From JBFXJF01 sp050175155 (GTDB lineage: Bacteria > Bacillota > Bacilli > Tepidibacillales > Tepidibacillaceae): a DNA stretch of 64,000 nucleotides. The notes under the pieces were generated by a model. It ran no database searches and was not told where the DNA came from. It saw only the letters and a list, made by a program, of their open reading frames with translations. Numbering within the stretch: the first letter of the stretch is position 1; every line of letters begins with the position of its first letter. Below are positions 52,583 through 62,177 of the stretch, piece after piece. The position numbers and the translations under genes were made by a program. The stretch is from the NCBI GenBank assembly GCA_050175155.1, contig JBFXJF010000009.1:1-64000 (forward strand), in the 5' to 3' direction.

Positions 52583-55500
52583 TTAACTTTAACACCACTA
52601 TTCTTTGCCAATACAGGCTCTGTTGTGAAGGAAGTAGCCTCAAATGCATGTAATAAGGCATATGCAGTATCAAGTGAAGTTAAACACGGTATTCCATATT
52701 CAACCGCTTCCCTTCTTATTCTAAATCCATCTCTCTCTGTGTCTTTTCCCTTCGTTAAAGTATTTATAACAATATTAATCTTGTTTGAACGTATTTCGTC
52801 AATAATATTAGGTTTTCCTTCTTGGAGTTTATTAACTGTTAATACTGGTATCTGGTGATCGACTAGAAAATCCGCTGTCCCTTTAGTTGCTTTTATACAA
52901 TATCCTAATTGATTAAATCGATTAAATAAATCAATGGCCTCTTCTTTATCTTTGTCAGCTATTGTTGCTAAAATAGTACCATTCTTTGGTAATTTTATTC
53001 CTGATGCAACAAGTCCTTTATATAAAGCCTTATCAAATTGTTTGTCTACCCCAATTACTTCTCCTGTAGATTTCATTTCCGGACCTAAAGTTACATCCAC
53101 TCTTCTTAATTTTGAAAAAGAAAAGACCGGAACCTTAACTGCTACATAGTTCTCCTTAGGAAGAACATATCCTGTTTTATATCCTTGCGATTTAATTGAA
53201 TATCCTAATATAACCTTAGTTGCAATATTACCCATAGGTATTGAGGTAACCTTGCTTAAAAATGGTACTGTTCTAGATGATCTAGGGTTAACCTCAATTA
53301 CAATAGCTTCATCTTCAAAGATTACAAACTGAATATTTAGCAATCCAATTATATTTAATCCTAACGCTAATTTTTCAGTCATGTCTACTAACTGATCAAT
53401 TATTTTTTTTGATAAGGTTAATGGGGGATATACTGCAATTGAATCTCCTGAATGTACTCCAGCTTTTTCAATATGTTCCATAATGCCAGGAATTAATACA
53501 GATTCACCGTCGCAAATAGCATCAACTTCAACTTCTTTTCCAGTTAAATAACGGTCAATTAGAATTGGATGATCTAAAGATACTTTTACCGCTTGTTCCA
53601 TGTACTTTATTAAGTCTTCTTCTGTATAAATAATTTCCATAGCTCTTCCACCAAGAACATAAGAAGGTCTAATTAGAGCAGGATAACCAATTCTATTTGC
53701 AACAGTAATTGCTTCAACTACTGATAGCGCAGTCCCTCCAATAGGTTGCTTAATATTCAATCCCTTTAATAAATACTCAAATCTTTTTCTATCCTCAGCT
53801 TGATCAATATTATCTAATGACGTGCCCAAAATCTTTATTCCCTCGTTTTCTAAACTTTCCGCAAGGTTAATTGCTGTTTGCCCACCAAACTGTACAATTA
53901 CCCCTAATGGATTTTCCTTTTTAATTACATTCAGTACATCTTCTGTTGTTAAGGGCTCAAAGTATAATCTATCCGAAATATTGAAGTCAGTTGAGACTGT
54001 TTCGGGATTATTATTAATTATTATGGCATCATATCCAGCCTCTTGAATAGCCCATACAGCATGAACTGTTGAATAGTCAAATTCTATACCTTGTCCTATC
54101 CTTATAGGGCCAGAACCGAGTACTAAAATTGATTCTTTATCGCTTGATTTAACCTCGTCCTCTATTTCATAAGTTGAATAATAGTATGGAGTGTATGACT
54201 CAAACTCTGCTGCACAGGTATCGACCATTTTATATACAGGTCTTATTCCATTTGCTTCTCTTAAACTGCTTATTTCTTTTTCATTAGTTCCTCTTAATTG
54301 AGCAATTTGCTTATCAGAATAGCCTTTTCTTTTCCAATCTGATAAATTATCTTTATTTAAAATCTCATCTTTAATCGATTTTTCTTTAATTACCATCTGT
54401 TGAATCTTATATAAAAAGAAGTTATCTATTTTTGTCATGATGTTTATTTCTTCAATATTTCCACTTCTTCTAAACCACTCAGCAATTAACCATAATCTTT
54501 CATCATCACAAACTTCTATCCTTTTCAACAATTCATTAGTTTCTAGTTGGTCAAGTTTTAACGAGGGACTATATAAACCAAAATGACTAATTTCTAATGA
54601 ACGGATTGCTTTTTGGAGTGATTCTTCAAATGTTCTTCCAATCGCCATTACTTCCCCTGTTGCCTTCATTTGAGTTCCCAATTTTCTGTTTGCTGATTGG
54701 AATTTATCGAATGGCCACCTTGGTATTTTCGTAACTATATAATCTAATGCAGGTTCATAGCTTGCAAATGTATTCTGAGTTATAGGATTTCTTATTTCAT
54801 CTAAAGTATATCCGAGAGCTATTTTTGAAGAAATCTTTGCTATTGGATAGCCAGTAGCCTTTGACGCTAAGGCACTTGAACGACTTACTCTTGGATTAAC
54901 TTCTATTACGTAATAATTCTCACTATATGGATCTAATGCGTATTGTACATTGCATCCACCCTTAATATTTAATGCCTCAACAATCTTTAAAGAAGAAGTT
55001 CTTAATATTTGGTACTCCCTATCAGTTAAAGTTTGGCTAGGAGCGACAACAATACTATCACCTGTATGAATTCCTACTGGATCAATATTCTCCATATTAC
55101 AAACTATTATTTTGTTACCGTGACCATCCCTAATAACCTCGTATTCTATTTCCTTATAACCAAGCAAACTTTTTTCAATTAATACTTGTTTAATAGGACT
55201 TGCATCCAAGCCATTTCTTATCGTTGAAATTAATTGTTTCTCATCATAAGCAATCCCCCCACCTGTACCACCTAAAGTGTACGCGGGTCTTACAATAATA
55301 GGATAACCTACTTCTTCTAAAAAAGAATATGCTTCTTCAATTGAATAGATAATCTTACTTTCTGGAACGGCTTCGTTAATCTCCTTCATCGCAGTTTTGA
55401 ATTTCTCGCGATCCTCTGATTTCTCAATTGTTTCTACATTTGTTCCAAGAAGTTTAACTTGGTATTGATTCAATATCCCAGCTTTTTCTAATTCAACTGC

Positions 55501-55794
55501 TAAATTTAATGCTGTCTGTCCTCCCAAAGTTGCCAATAAGCCATCTGGTCTTTCAATTTCAATAATTCCCTTAAGAAAATCGAGTGTTAATGGCTCCATG
55601 TATACCTTGTCCGCTATTTCTGTATCTGTCATTATTGTTGCAGGATTACTATTAACTAAGACTACTTCTATTCCCTCTTCTTTTAATGCTTGACAAGCCT
55701 GAGTACCCGCATAGTCAAATTCAGCTGCTTGACCAATTACAATAGGACCTGATCCTATCACCATTACCTTTTTTATATCTTCTAGTTTAGGCAT
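52579..55794 (-). CDS. carB: Carbamoyl-phosphate synthase large subunit
   Basis: The 1071-residue enzyme holds two duplicated ATP-grasp halves (VMVIGSGPIVIGQAAEFDY and LVLGSGPIRIGQGIEFDY), each with a GGQTA region, a central oligomerisation domain and a C-terminal allosteric domain. It makes carbamoyl phosphate from bicarbonate, ammonia and two ATP. Its place inside the pyr operon makes it the pyrimidine-controlled form. Confidence 0.97.
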   Translation of the reverse strand: MPKLEDIKKVMVIGSGPIVIGQAAEFDYAGTQACQALKEEGIEVVLVNSNPATIMTDTEIADKVYMEPLTLDFLKGIIEIERPDGLLATLGGQTALNLAVELEKAGILNQYQVKLLGTNVETIEKSEDREKFKTAMKEINEAVPESKIIYSIEEAYSFLEEVGYPIIVRPAYTLGGTGGGIAYDEKQLISTIRNGLDASPIKQVLIEKSLLGYKEIEYEVIRDGHGNKIIVCNMENIDPVGIHTGDSIVVAPSQTLTDREYQILRTSSLKIVEALNIKGGCNVQYALDPYSENYYVIEVNPRVSRSSALASKATGYPIAKISSKIALGYTLDEIRNPITQNTFASYEPALDYIVTKIPRWPFDKFQSANRKLGTQMKATGEVMAIGRTFEESLQKAIRSLEISHFGLYSPSLKLDQLETNELLKRIEVCDDERLWLIAEWFRRSGNIEEINIMTKIDNFFLYKIQQMVIKEKSIKDEILNKDNLSDWKRKGYSDKQIAQLRGTNEKEISSLREANGIRPVYKMVDTCAAEFESYTPYYYSTYEIEDEVKSSDKESILVLGSGPIRIGQGIEFDYSTVHAVWAIQEAGYDAIIINNNPETVSTDFNISDRLYFEPLTTEDVLNVIKKENPLGVIVQFGGQTAINLAESLENEGIKILGTSLDNIDQAEDRKRFEYLLKGLNIKQPIGGTALSVVEAITVANRIGYPALIRPSYVLGGRAMEIIYTEEDLIKYMEQAVKVSLDHPILIDRYLTGKEVEVDAICDGESVLIPGIMEHIEKAGVHSGDSIAVYPPLTLSKKIIDQLVDMTEKLALGLNIIGLLNIQFVIFEDEAIVIEVNPRSSRTVPFLSKVTSIPMGNIATKVILGYSIKSQGYKTGYVLPKENYVAVKVPVFSFSKLRRVDVTLGPEMKSTGEVIGVDKQFDKALYKGLVASGIKLPKNGTILATIADKDKEEAIDLFNRFNQLGYCIKATKGTADFLVDHQIPVLTVNKLQEGKPNIIDEIRSNKINIVINTLTKGKDTERDGFRIRREAVEYGIPCLTSLDTAYALLHAFEATSFTTEPVLAKNSGVKVK

Positions 55795-55797
55795 AAT

Positions 55798-56883
55798 TTA
55801 CACTCTCCTATGTTTAGTCATCAGCTGAATAAATTGATCAAATAAATAACTACTATCATAAGGTCCAGGTGAAGCTTCTGGGTGGTATTGTATGGAGAAT
55901 CCAGGAGAATTTTTAAGTGCTAACCCTTCTATAGTTCCATCATTTACGGCAATATGAGTTATAGTTAGGACATCAGGATTAATTGATTCTTTTGTTACTG
56001 TATAACCATGGTTCTGTGATGTCATGTATATGCTATTTGTTCCTAAATCCTTTACAGGATGGTTCCCACCACGATGACCAAATTTTAACTTCTCAGTATC
56101 TGCGTCACTTGCTAATGCAAGTAGCTGGTGACCTAAACAGATACCTAACAATGGTATTTTATTCTTAATAATTTCTCTTATAGTGTCAATAGTTTCTTCC
56201 ACATCCTTTGGATCTCCTGGACCATTTGATAGAAGAACTCCATCAGGATGTAATGTGTTTATCTCTTGGAATTTGGTGTTATAGGGTACAATAACGACTT
56301 CACAATCCCTCTTTAATAAATCCTTAACGATTCCATTCTTAGAGCCAAAATCCATAACAACAATCCGTAGACCATTACCCGGAATTGTAACTTTTTCTTT
56401 TAAGGATACTTGAGCTACCTGATCTTTTTTTAATGGTTCTTTTAGTTTTACCATTGCATCTTCTATGCTAATGTTCTCTGTTGTTAAAATAGCTTTCATC
56501 GTACCTTTTTCTCTTATTTTTTTAGTAATCATCCTTGTATCTAACTCTGAAATACCGATAACCCCTTCTTCTTTTAGATATTCATCTAATGTTTTTTTGC
56601 TTCGCCAATGAGATGGGTGATTGGCATACTCCTTGACTATTAAACCAAAAACATTTGATTTACTTGATTCAAAATCCTCTGGGTTAATTCCGTAATTTCC
56701 TATCAATGGATACGTCATTACAACATGTTGTCCGTAATATGAAGGATCCGTTAATATTTCTTGATAACCAGTCATGCTTGTATTAAATACAATCTCGCCT
56801 AACGACTCACCTGATGCCCCAAAATTTCTACCTAAAAAAACGGAACCATCTTCTAATATAAGTGTCGCCTTTTTATTATCCAT
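55798..56883 (-). CDS. carA: Carbamoyl-phosphate synthase small (glutaminase) subunit
   Basis: This subunit of about 361 residues has the CarA N-terminal domain (NTSMTGYQEILTDPSY) and a class I glutaminase domain with GICLGHQLLALA (nucleophile C) and YHPEASPGP (catalytic H and E). It supplies ammonia to CarB. The ATG at 56883 follows GAGGAGGGACTTAGAG and overlaps the pyrC end by eight bases. Confidence 0.95.
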   Translation of the reverse strand: MDNKKATLILEDGSVFLGRNFGASGESLGEIVFNTSMTGYQEILTDPSYYGQHVVMTYPLIGNYGINPEDFESSKSNVFGLIVKEYANHPSHWRSKKTLDEYLKEEGVIGISELDTRMITKKIREKGTMKAILTTENISIEDAMVKLKEPLKKDQVAQVSLKEKVTIPGNGLRIVVMDFGSKNGIVKDLLKRDCEVVIVPYNTKFQEINTLHPDGVLLSNGPGDPKDVEETIDTIREIIKNKIPLLGICLGHQLLALASDADTEKLKFGHRGGNHPVKDLGTNSIYMTSQNHGYTVTKESINPDVLTITHIAVNDGTIEGLALKNSPGFSIQYHPEASPGPYDSSYLFDQFIQLMTKHRRV

Positions 56884-58171
56884 CTCTAAGTCCCTCCTCA
56901 TATCTCCATTTAATCTCGCCGTCAACTATTGTCAACACTGGCCATCCAGATAACTCCATTCCAAGAAATGGTGTGTTACTTCCTTTTGAATAAAATGTCT
57001 TTGAGTCGACAATTTTTGTCAAGTTTAAATCAATAATAGTTATATCAGCTTTTGAGCCTATTTCAATAATCCCTGAATTTAAATTGTATATTTTAGATGG
57101 CATATAAGTTAATTTATTTATTAATAATTCAATAGAAAGAATATTCGTTTTCACTAATCGAGTATATAAAGCTGGAAAAGCAATTTCTAGACCAATCATT
57201 CCAAAAGGAGCATCCATGATATTCTTGCTCTTTTCACTATCAGTATGCGGGGCATGGTCTGTTGCAATAATATCTATAGTACCGTCAATCAATCCATCAA
57301 TTAGGGCTATTCTATCTTCTTCTGTTCTAAGCGGAGGATTAACTTTGTATAAACTATAAGGATGGCAAATATCCCTTTGAAATAAAATTAAATGGTGTGG
57401 TGTGACTTCAGCAGTAACATTAATCCCCTTCAACTTAGCTTCTCTTATCAATTGTACAGACTCTTTTGTACTAATATGGCATACATGATAATGAACACCA
57501 GTAATACCTGCTAATATTAAATCCCTTGCTAATTGGAGATATTCAGACTCAGAAGATATGGTTGATACGCCCAGTTTCTCAGCTAATTCACCACTATGAA
57601 TTACTCCATCTTGCACTAAGGATTCATCCTCACAATGGGCTATTATTGAAACTCCTAATAACATTGCTTTCTCCATAGCTTTTTTCATCGTTATTGCTAA
57701 TTGTACACCCTTTCCATCATCAGAAAAACCTATTGCTCCAGTCTTTTTCATTTCTGCAAAATCGGTTAATTCTTCCCCTCTTTCCCCATAAGTTATTGCT
57801 CCAATTGGAAGAATCTTCGCATAATTAGCCTCTTTAGCCTTTCCCTTAATAAAAGTTACTAGGTTTGGTTTATCAATTACAGGATTAGTATTAGGCATAA
57901 CTGCGATTGTAGTAAATCCACCTGCTACTGCTGCCTTGCTACCAGTTCTAATTGTCTCTTTTTCCTCAAAACCCGGTTCCCGTAAGTGAACGTGAAGATC
58001 AATAAGACCTGGAATAACTATTTTACCTCTTGCATCATATATTTTGTAGTTATTAGAAAAATTTTTAATTTCAGAACTTATTCCTTTAATAACACCATTT
58101 TCTATATCAATGTCACCATTAAACCATTTTCCTTGATACCATATTGTCCCGTTTTTTATTAAGGTTCTCAA
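56876..58171 (-). CDS. pyrC: Dihydroorotase
   Basis: The product of about 431 residues is a class I dihydroorotase: DLHVHLREPGFEEKETI (metal histidines and substrate arginine), MPNTNPV, SDDGKG, AHCED, CHIS and ATDHAPH. The probable start is TTG at 58171 behind GGGGGATTAAA; a longer frame from an ATG would run back into pyrB and add 16 residues unlike the family. Confidence 0.94.
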   Translation of the reverse strand: MRTLIKNGTIWYQGKWFNGDIDIENGVIKGISSEIKNFSNNYKIYDARGKIVIPGLIDLHVHLREPGFEEKETIRTGSKAAVAGGFTTIAVMPNTNPVIDKPNLVTFIKGKAKEANYAKILPIGAITYGERGEELTDFAEMKKTGAIGFSDDGKGVQLAITMKKAMEKAMLLGVSIIAHCEDESLVQDGVIHSGELAEKLGVSTISSESEYLQLARDLILAGITGVHYHVCHISTKESVQLIREAKLKGINVTAEVTPHHLILFQRDICHPYSLYKVNPPLRTEEDRIALIDGLIDGTIDIIATDHAPHTDSEKSKNIMDAPFGMIGLEIAFPALYTRLVKTNILSIELLINKLTYMPSKIYNLNSGIIEIGSKADITIIDLNLTKIVDSKTFYSKGSNTPFLGMELSGWPVLTIVDGEIKWRYEEGLRDG

Positions 58172-58182
58172 ATTTAATCCCC

Positions 58183-59070
58183 CTAAATAGCTTTTTCTAT
58201 TACTGCCATTCTTATCCAAACACCATTATTCATCTGTTCAAAAATCTTTGATTGTTTATGCTCTACAACATCATCGTCCATCTCTACTCCACGGTTTACA
58301 GGAGCTGGGTGCAAAATTATTGCATGTGATTGCAAATATTGAAGTCTTTCTGTAGTAAATCCATATTTCTTATTATAATCCTCGTGAAGATTAGTATAGC
58401 TGTTATTTTGACGTTCAAGCTGAATTCGCAACATCATCACTACATCAGCCTGTTTTATTGCTTCATCAACTGATAAATATCTACCCTCCAAATCTTCCGC
58501 CATTAACTCGTTTGGGCCAGAATAAATGAAATTAACACCGTAATTTTTTAATAGGTTGTAATTAGATCTTGCTACTCTGCTATGAGCCACATCTCCAATT
58601 ATCGCAACATTCAGACCTTTTAATTCTTTAAAATATTTTCTTATTGTGTATAAATCTAAAAGTGCTTGTGTTGGATGCTCTTTTATACCCTCCCCCGCGT
58701 TAACAATCGTTAGCGATAATTTTTGGGATAAATTTTCTAAAACATCTTCCTCGCGTATCCTAATAACAGCAGCATCAATCCCTTGAACTTCAAGAGTCTT
58801 TAAAGTGTCGTACAATGACTCACCTTTTTTAATACTTGAATCATTTGATTGAAAGTTTATTACCCTGCAACCGAGACGTTTTTCAGCTATTTCAAAAGAA
58901 AATCTTGTCCTTGTACTCGGTTCTAGAAAAAAGTTAATAACGAATTTATTTTTATATAATTGGGTAATGCTTAAATCATCTTTGTTATCTTGAAAAAATT
59001 GGGCTCTTAATAATATTTCCTCAATCTGATTAATTGTTAAATTATTTACACTTAGTAAATTTCTTCCCAT
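58183..59070 (-). CDS. pyrB: Aspartate carbamoyltransferase catalytic subunit
   Basis: The 295-residue enzyme has the carbamoyl-phosphate site PSTRTRFSFE, the HPTQALLDLYTI loop, and HPAPVNRGVE. No PyrI regulatory subunit is nearby, as in Bacillus. It follows an RNA attenuator with a PyrR site. The ATG has GGAGAGAAGAAA upstream. Confidence 0.96.
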   Translation of the reverse strand: MGRNLLSVNNLTINQIEEILLRAQFFQDNKDDLSITQLYKNKFVINFFLEPSTRTRFSFEIAEKRLGCRVINFQSNDSSIKKGESLYDTLKTLEVQGIDAAVIRIREEDVLENLSQKLSLTIVNAGEGIKEHPTQALLDLYTIRKYFKELKGLNVAIIGDVAHSRVARSNYNLLKNYGVNFIYSGPNELMAEDLEGRYLSVDEAIKQADVVMMLRIQLERQNNSYTNLHEDYNKKYGFTTERLQYLQSHAIILHPAPVNRGVEMDDDVVEHKQSKIFEQMNNGVWIRMAVIEKAI

Positions 59071-59104
59071 TTTCTTCTCTCCTAAATTTAGACTGAATAT
59101 ATAA

Positions 59105-59139
59105 TTAAAAAAGGCCTTCTTCTCTGGTAAGTAGACCTT
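59105..59139 (-). terminator. Attenuation terminator before pyrB
   Basis: On the minus strand AAGGTCTACTT pairs with AAGAAGGCCTT (one mismatch, one G-U) and TTTTTT follows. It lies downstream of the PyrR site and 35 bp before pyrB. Confidence 0.8.
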
Positions 59140-59195
59140 AATATATTACCCTTTAACTATAATATCTTTTAGGGATATTTGGGCATATATCACTT

Positions 59196-59221
59196 CTTAC
59201 CAGTCTCTCTGAACTGATTTA
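59196..59221 (-). promoter_or_regulatory. PyrR-binding RNA site in the pyrR-pyrB leader
   Basis: The minus strand reads AAATCAGTTCAGAGAGACTG then GTAAG. The CAGAGAG loop in a short stem is the PyrR recognition element. With UMP, PyrR should bind here and favour the following terminator. Confidence 0.88.
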
Positions 59222-59234
59222 AAGAGTGCTTTTA

Positions 59235-59777
59235 TTAAACTTCATTTTTAGATTTTATGATTACTTGTTCAGAATTATCTATCTCCATTAATTGAACAAA
59301 AATCATTTCATCTCCGGAAGTAGGTATGTTTTTACCAATATAATCTGCTCTAATTGGTAATTCACGGTGACCTCGATCAATTAATACTGCCAATTGAATT
59401 AGTTTTGGTCTTCCATAGTCAATTAAAGCATCTAAAGCAGCTCTAACTGTTCTGCCTGTATATAGTACATCATCTACAAGGATCACTTTTTTATCATTAA
59501 TATCAAATGAAATCTCGCTTCCTTTTATTAAAGCTTGGTTTCCTCGTTCAGATAAGTCATCGCGATAAAGAGTAATATCAATTTCGCCTAATGGAACTTT
59601 GTATCCTTCAATCTCAACTATTATATCGAACAATCTTTTTGCTAAATAAATACCTCTAGTTTTTATTCCTATAAGAACTAAGTCTTCGGTTCCTTTATTT
59701 TTCTCTAATATTTCATGAGCAATACGTGTCAAAGCACGATTAATAGCTAGTTTATCAATAAGTACTCTTTGCTTCAT
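59235..59777 (-). CDS. pyrR: PyrR, pyrimidine attenuation regulator and uracil phosphoribosyltransferase
   Basis: The 180-residue protein has the PRPP motif VILVDDVLYTGRTVRAALDAL and the basic RNA-binding segments of PyrR (LIGIKTRGIYLAKRL, YRDDLSERG). It binds the two leader RNAs in the operon when UMP is high. The ATG at 59777 (MKQRVLIDK) follows AAGGAGACAAACTTTG; the frame is open further upstream but that part is the attenuator itself. Confidence 0.95.
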   Translation of the reverse strand: MKQRVLIDKLAINRALTRIAHEILEKNKGTEDLVLIGIKTRGIYLAKRLFDIIVEIEGYKVPLGEIDITLYRDDLSERGNQALIKGSEISFDINDKKVILVDDVLYTGRTVRAALDALIDYGRPKLIQLAVLIDRGHRELPIRADYIGKNIPTSGDEMIFVQLMEIDNSEQVIIKSKNEV

Positions 59778-59802
59778 CAAAGTTTGTCTCCTTAATGTTT
59801 TA

Positions 59803-59841
59803 TAAAAAAATAAAAACTTTTGCCCATGAAAGACAAAAGTT
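59803..59841 (-). terminator. Attenuation terminator before pyrR
   Basis: On the minus strand AACTTTTG pairs with CAAAAGTT and a run TTTATTTTTTTA follows. It lies between the first PyrR site and the pyrR start. Confidence 0.8.
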
Positions 59842-59887
59842 AAAGTTAGCTTATAAATATTCCGCATAATAATATACGCTCTTTTAA

Positions 59888-59914
59888 CCTTATCAGTCTC
59901 TCTGAACTGATTTA
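59888..59914 (-). promoter_or_regulatory. PyrR-binding RNA site in the pyrR leader
   Basis: The minus strand reads AAATCAGTTCAGAGAGACTG then ATAAGGT, nearly identical to the second site between pyrR and pyrB. It starts about 20 nt after the predicted transcription start. Confidence 0.88.
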
Positions 59915-59935
59915 AAGGAACATTAAATTTTCTAT

Positions 59936-59964
59936 ATTATCCTTTATGAATAGCTTTTTGTCAA
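59936..59964 (-). promoter_or_regulatory. Sigma-A promoter of the pyr operon
   Basis: Minus strand TTGACA (59959-59964) and GATAAT (59936-59941) are 17 bp apart, just upstream of the first PyrR site. Confidence 0.75.
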
Positions 59965-60003
59965 TGATTTAATTTGTTATTGAAATTTAGGTTATGTATA
60001 AAA

Positions 60004-60924
60004 CTAAATTTGTTTTATTTCCTCTATTAATTTGGTCATATCCTCTGGTAGTTCAGAGTCAAATTCTAAATGCTGATCTGTGCGAGGATGTTTGAAACCT
60101 AAAGTTTTAGCGTGTAATGCTTGTCCAGAAATATTCGGAACTTTCTTATTACTATATATCGGATCCCCTACTATCGGGAAACCAATATACTTCATGTGTA
60201 CTCTTATTTGATGAGTCCTACCTGTTTCTAGTTTGCACTCTACAAGAGAATACCCCTTAAACCTTTCTTTTACGATAAAGTGAGTATATGCTTGTTTACT
60301 ATTATTACCTGTTACAACCATTTTTTTTCGGTCAGATGGATCCCTACCGATAGGAGCATCAATCATTCCTTTGTCATGTGGAATAACTCCATGTACTAGT
60401 GCAATATAAACACGATTAACTGTATGTCTCTTTAATTGTTCTGCAAGAGAATTATGTGCAAAATCATTCTTTGCGACCATTATTAGCCCTGTAGTATCTT
60501 TATCTATACGATGAACTATTCCTGGTCTTAATACGCCATTAATCCCTGATAGATCCTTACAATGCTCCAATAAAGCGTTGACTATCGTACCACTATAATG
60601 GCCAGGGGCGGGATGAACTGTCATTCCCCTAGATTTATTAATAACAATGACATCGCTATCTTCATAGATAATATCTAAAGTTAATTTTTCCGGTAAAACT
60701 AACAACTCTTTTTGCTGTGGAATTTTTAATGTAACTTCATCATTTTTAGCAAGCACTCGGTTTGCCTTTACTAATTTATTAGCTATGTTTACGTTACCTT
60801 CTTTAATCCAGATTTGAATCTGTGAACGTGACCAATTAGCGGACTGCTCAGATAAAAATTTATCTATTCTCTTTCCACTGTTTTCAGTAGAAACTATCCA
60901 ATTATACATTTTTAATTTATCCAA
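60004..60924 (-). CDS. rluD: Ribosomal large subunit pseudouridine synthase, RluD/YlyB type
   Basis: The protein of about 306 residues has an S4 domain (GKRIDKFLSEQSANWSRSQI, residues near 15-70) and the RluA-type catalytic motif HRIDKDTTGLIMVAK with the nucleophile aspartate, then RTHQIRVHM. It modifies uridines of 23S rRNA. I chose TTG at 60924 because AGGAG, at the end of lspA, is ten bases upstream; the ATG five codons later lacks an SD. Confidence 0.9.
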   Translation of the reverse strand: MDKLKMYNWIVSTENSGKRIDKFLSEQSANWSRSQIQIWIKEGNVNIANKLVKANRVLAKNDEVTLKIPQQKELLVLPEKLTLDIIYEDSDVIVINKSRGMTVHPAPGHYSGTIVNALLEHCKDLSGINGVLRPGIVHRIDKDTTGLIMVAKNDFAHNSLAEQLKRHTVNRVYIALVHGVIPHDKGMIDAPIGRDPSDRKKMVVTGNNSKQAYTHFIVKERFKGYSLVECKLETGRTHQIRVHMKYIGFPIVGDPIYSNKKVPNISGQALHAKTLGFKHPRTDQHLEFDSELPEDMTKLIEEIKQI

Positions 60925-60937
60925 ACTTACTATTCTC

Positions 60938-61393
60938 CTATTTAAAAATATTATTTTCTTTTGCAAATACCATATAAAAAAGCATTAAAGTGGTGCCTAC
61001 TACAACTGCAGAATCGGCAATGTTAAAAATCGCAAAATTAATTATTCTGAAATCGATAAAATCAATAACTTCGCCAGTAGCAATACGATCAATCAAGTTT
61101 CCAATTGCGCCACCTAATATCAAAGCTAAAATTAAAGAGAAAAATCTGTGTTCTTTATGTATCTTATAGATATAATATATAATAAAAATAACTACAAATA
61201 ACGTTAAAACAATAAAAAATAACCTTTGATTTTGGAGAATGCTAAATGCTGCCCCTTTGTTACGAGTAGATGTAATATGTATCCAGCCTTCTATTATTGG
61301 AATGCTTTCATATAGGTCTAGATAATTTACAATTAACCATTTACTTAACTGGTCAACTCCAATTATCAAAATTGCGATAACATAATAAAGCAA
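60938..61393 (-). CDS. lspA: Lipoprotein signal peptidase
   Basis: The 151-residue protein has four membrane helices and both catalytic aspartates in GGAIGNLIDRI and FNIADSAVVVG. It cleaves signal peptides of prolipoproteins. The start is TTG with GGGGGAGAAGAG before it. It is followed by rluD, as in most Firmicutes. Confidence 0.94.
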   Translation of the reverse strand: MLYYVIAILIIGVDQLSKWLIVNYLDLYESIPIIEGWIHITSTRNKGAAFSILQNQRLFFIVLTLFVVIFIIYYIYKIHKEHRFFSLILALILGGAIGNLIDRIATGEVIDFIDFRIINFAIFNIADSAVVVGTTLMLFYMVFAKENNIFK

Positions 61394-61534
61394 CTCTTCT
61401 CCCCCTGTTCTTGTACTTTATTTAAACAGTTTAGCATAGCTTCAAACTATTTAACAGTCTTTCAGTACATACTACCTAAAATTTCGATACTACAGGGTTT
61501 TTTATTAGATATAAAGCTTTTATTAATCAATATT

Positions 61535-62164
61535 TTAAAACAATTTATTATCTGGATCTAACAGATCTTCTCTTTCAATATTCTGACTTTCTAATGGATT
61601 GCCATATATATCGATAATTATAAATCCTTCAAGTTCACTATCAGTTAGATCATCATCAAACACAGAGTCATAAGGATTATAATCAATCGAGCTTGATGTT
61701 CCATACTCAGCAACCTTGCCCCATGACTCTTCTATATTAATATGTTGATTATTAACCTCCTTTCTAAAAGAAACACCAAGGTATTCTTCTTCTATTGATC
61801 TTTTATTTGATATTGAATCATCCGGTTGATGTTCAATACAATATTTCGCATAAGGAACTACTCTCAATCTTTCTATTGGTATTTCCTTTTTACATTTTTC
61901 ACAAAACCCATATTCATTTTGATTCATTTTTTTTAACGCACCATTAATTAGCTCAAGTGTATGTAACCCATTCTCCTTTAATGCTAAATCTTTCCCTCTT
62001 TCAAATAATTCTGTTCCTATGTCAGCTGGATGATTATCATATCCCGAAAGTTCACCAATTGAATCATTTAAACTAACATTCAATCCAAAACTGTAATTAT
62101 TTAATAATGATTTTTTCTCTTCGGTTAGTAACTGCTTTAATTCATTTAATTCTTCTTGATTCAT
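61535..62164 (-). CDS. TraR/DksA-type zinc-finger protein (YteA-like)
   Basis: The 209-residue protein has an N-terminal coiled coil, NHPADIGTELFERGKDLALKE written across residues near 40-60, and a zinc site CEKCKKEIPIERLRVVPYAKYC followed by IEH, the C-C-C-H variant typical of the YteA family. The acidic C-terminus (FDDDLTDSELEG) is also typical. Members are linked to sporulation or RNA polymerase binding; its function here is not known. Confidence 0.85.
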   Translation of the reverse strand: MNQEELNELKQLLTEEKKSLLNNYSFGLNVSLNDSIGELSGYDNHPADIGTELFERGKDLALKENGLHTLELINGALKKMNQNEYGFCEKCKKEIPIERLRVVPYAKYCIEHQPDDSISNKRSIEEEYLGVSFRKEVNNQHINIEESWGKVAEYGTSSSIDYNPYDSVFDDDLTDSELEGFIIIDIYGNPLESQNIEREDLLDPDNKLF

Positions 62165-62177
62165 CTGACTACACTCC

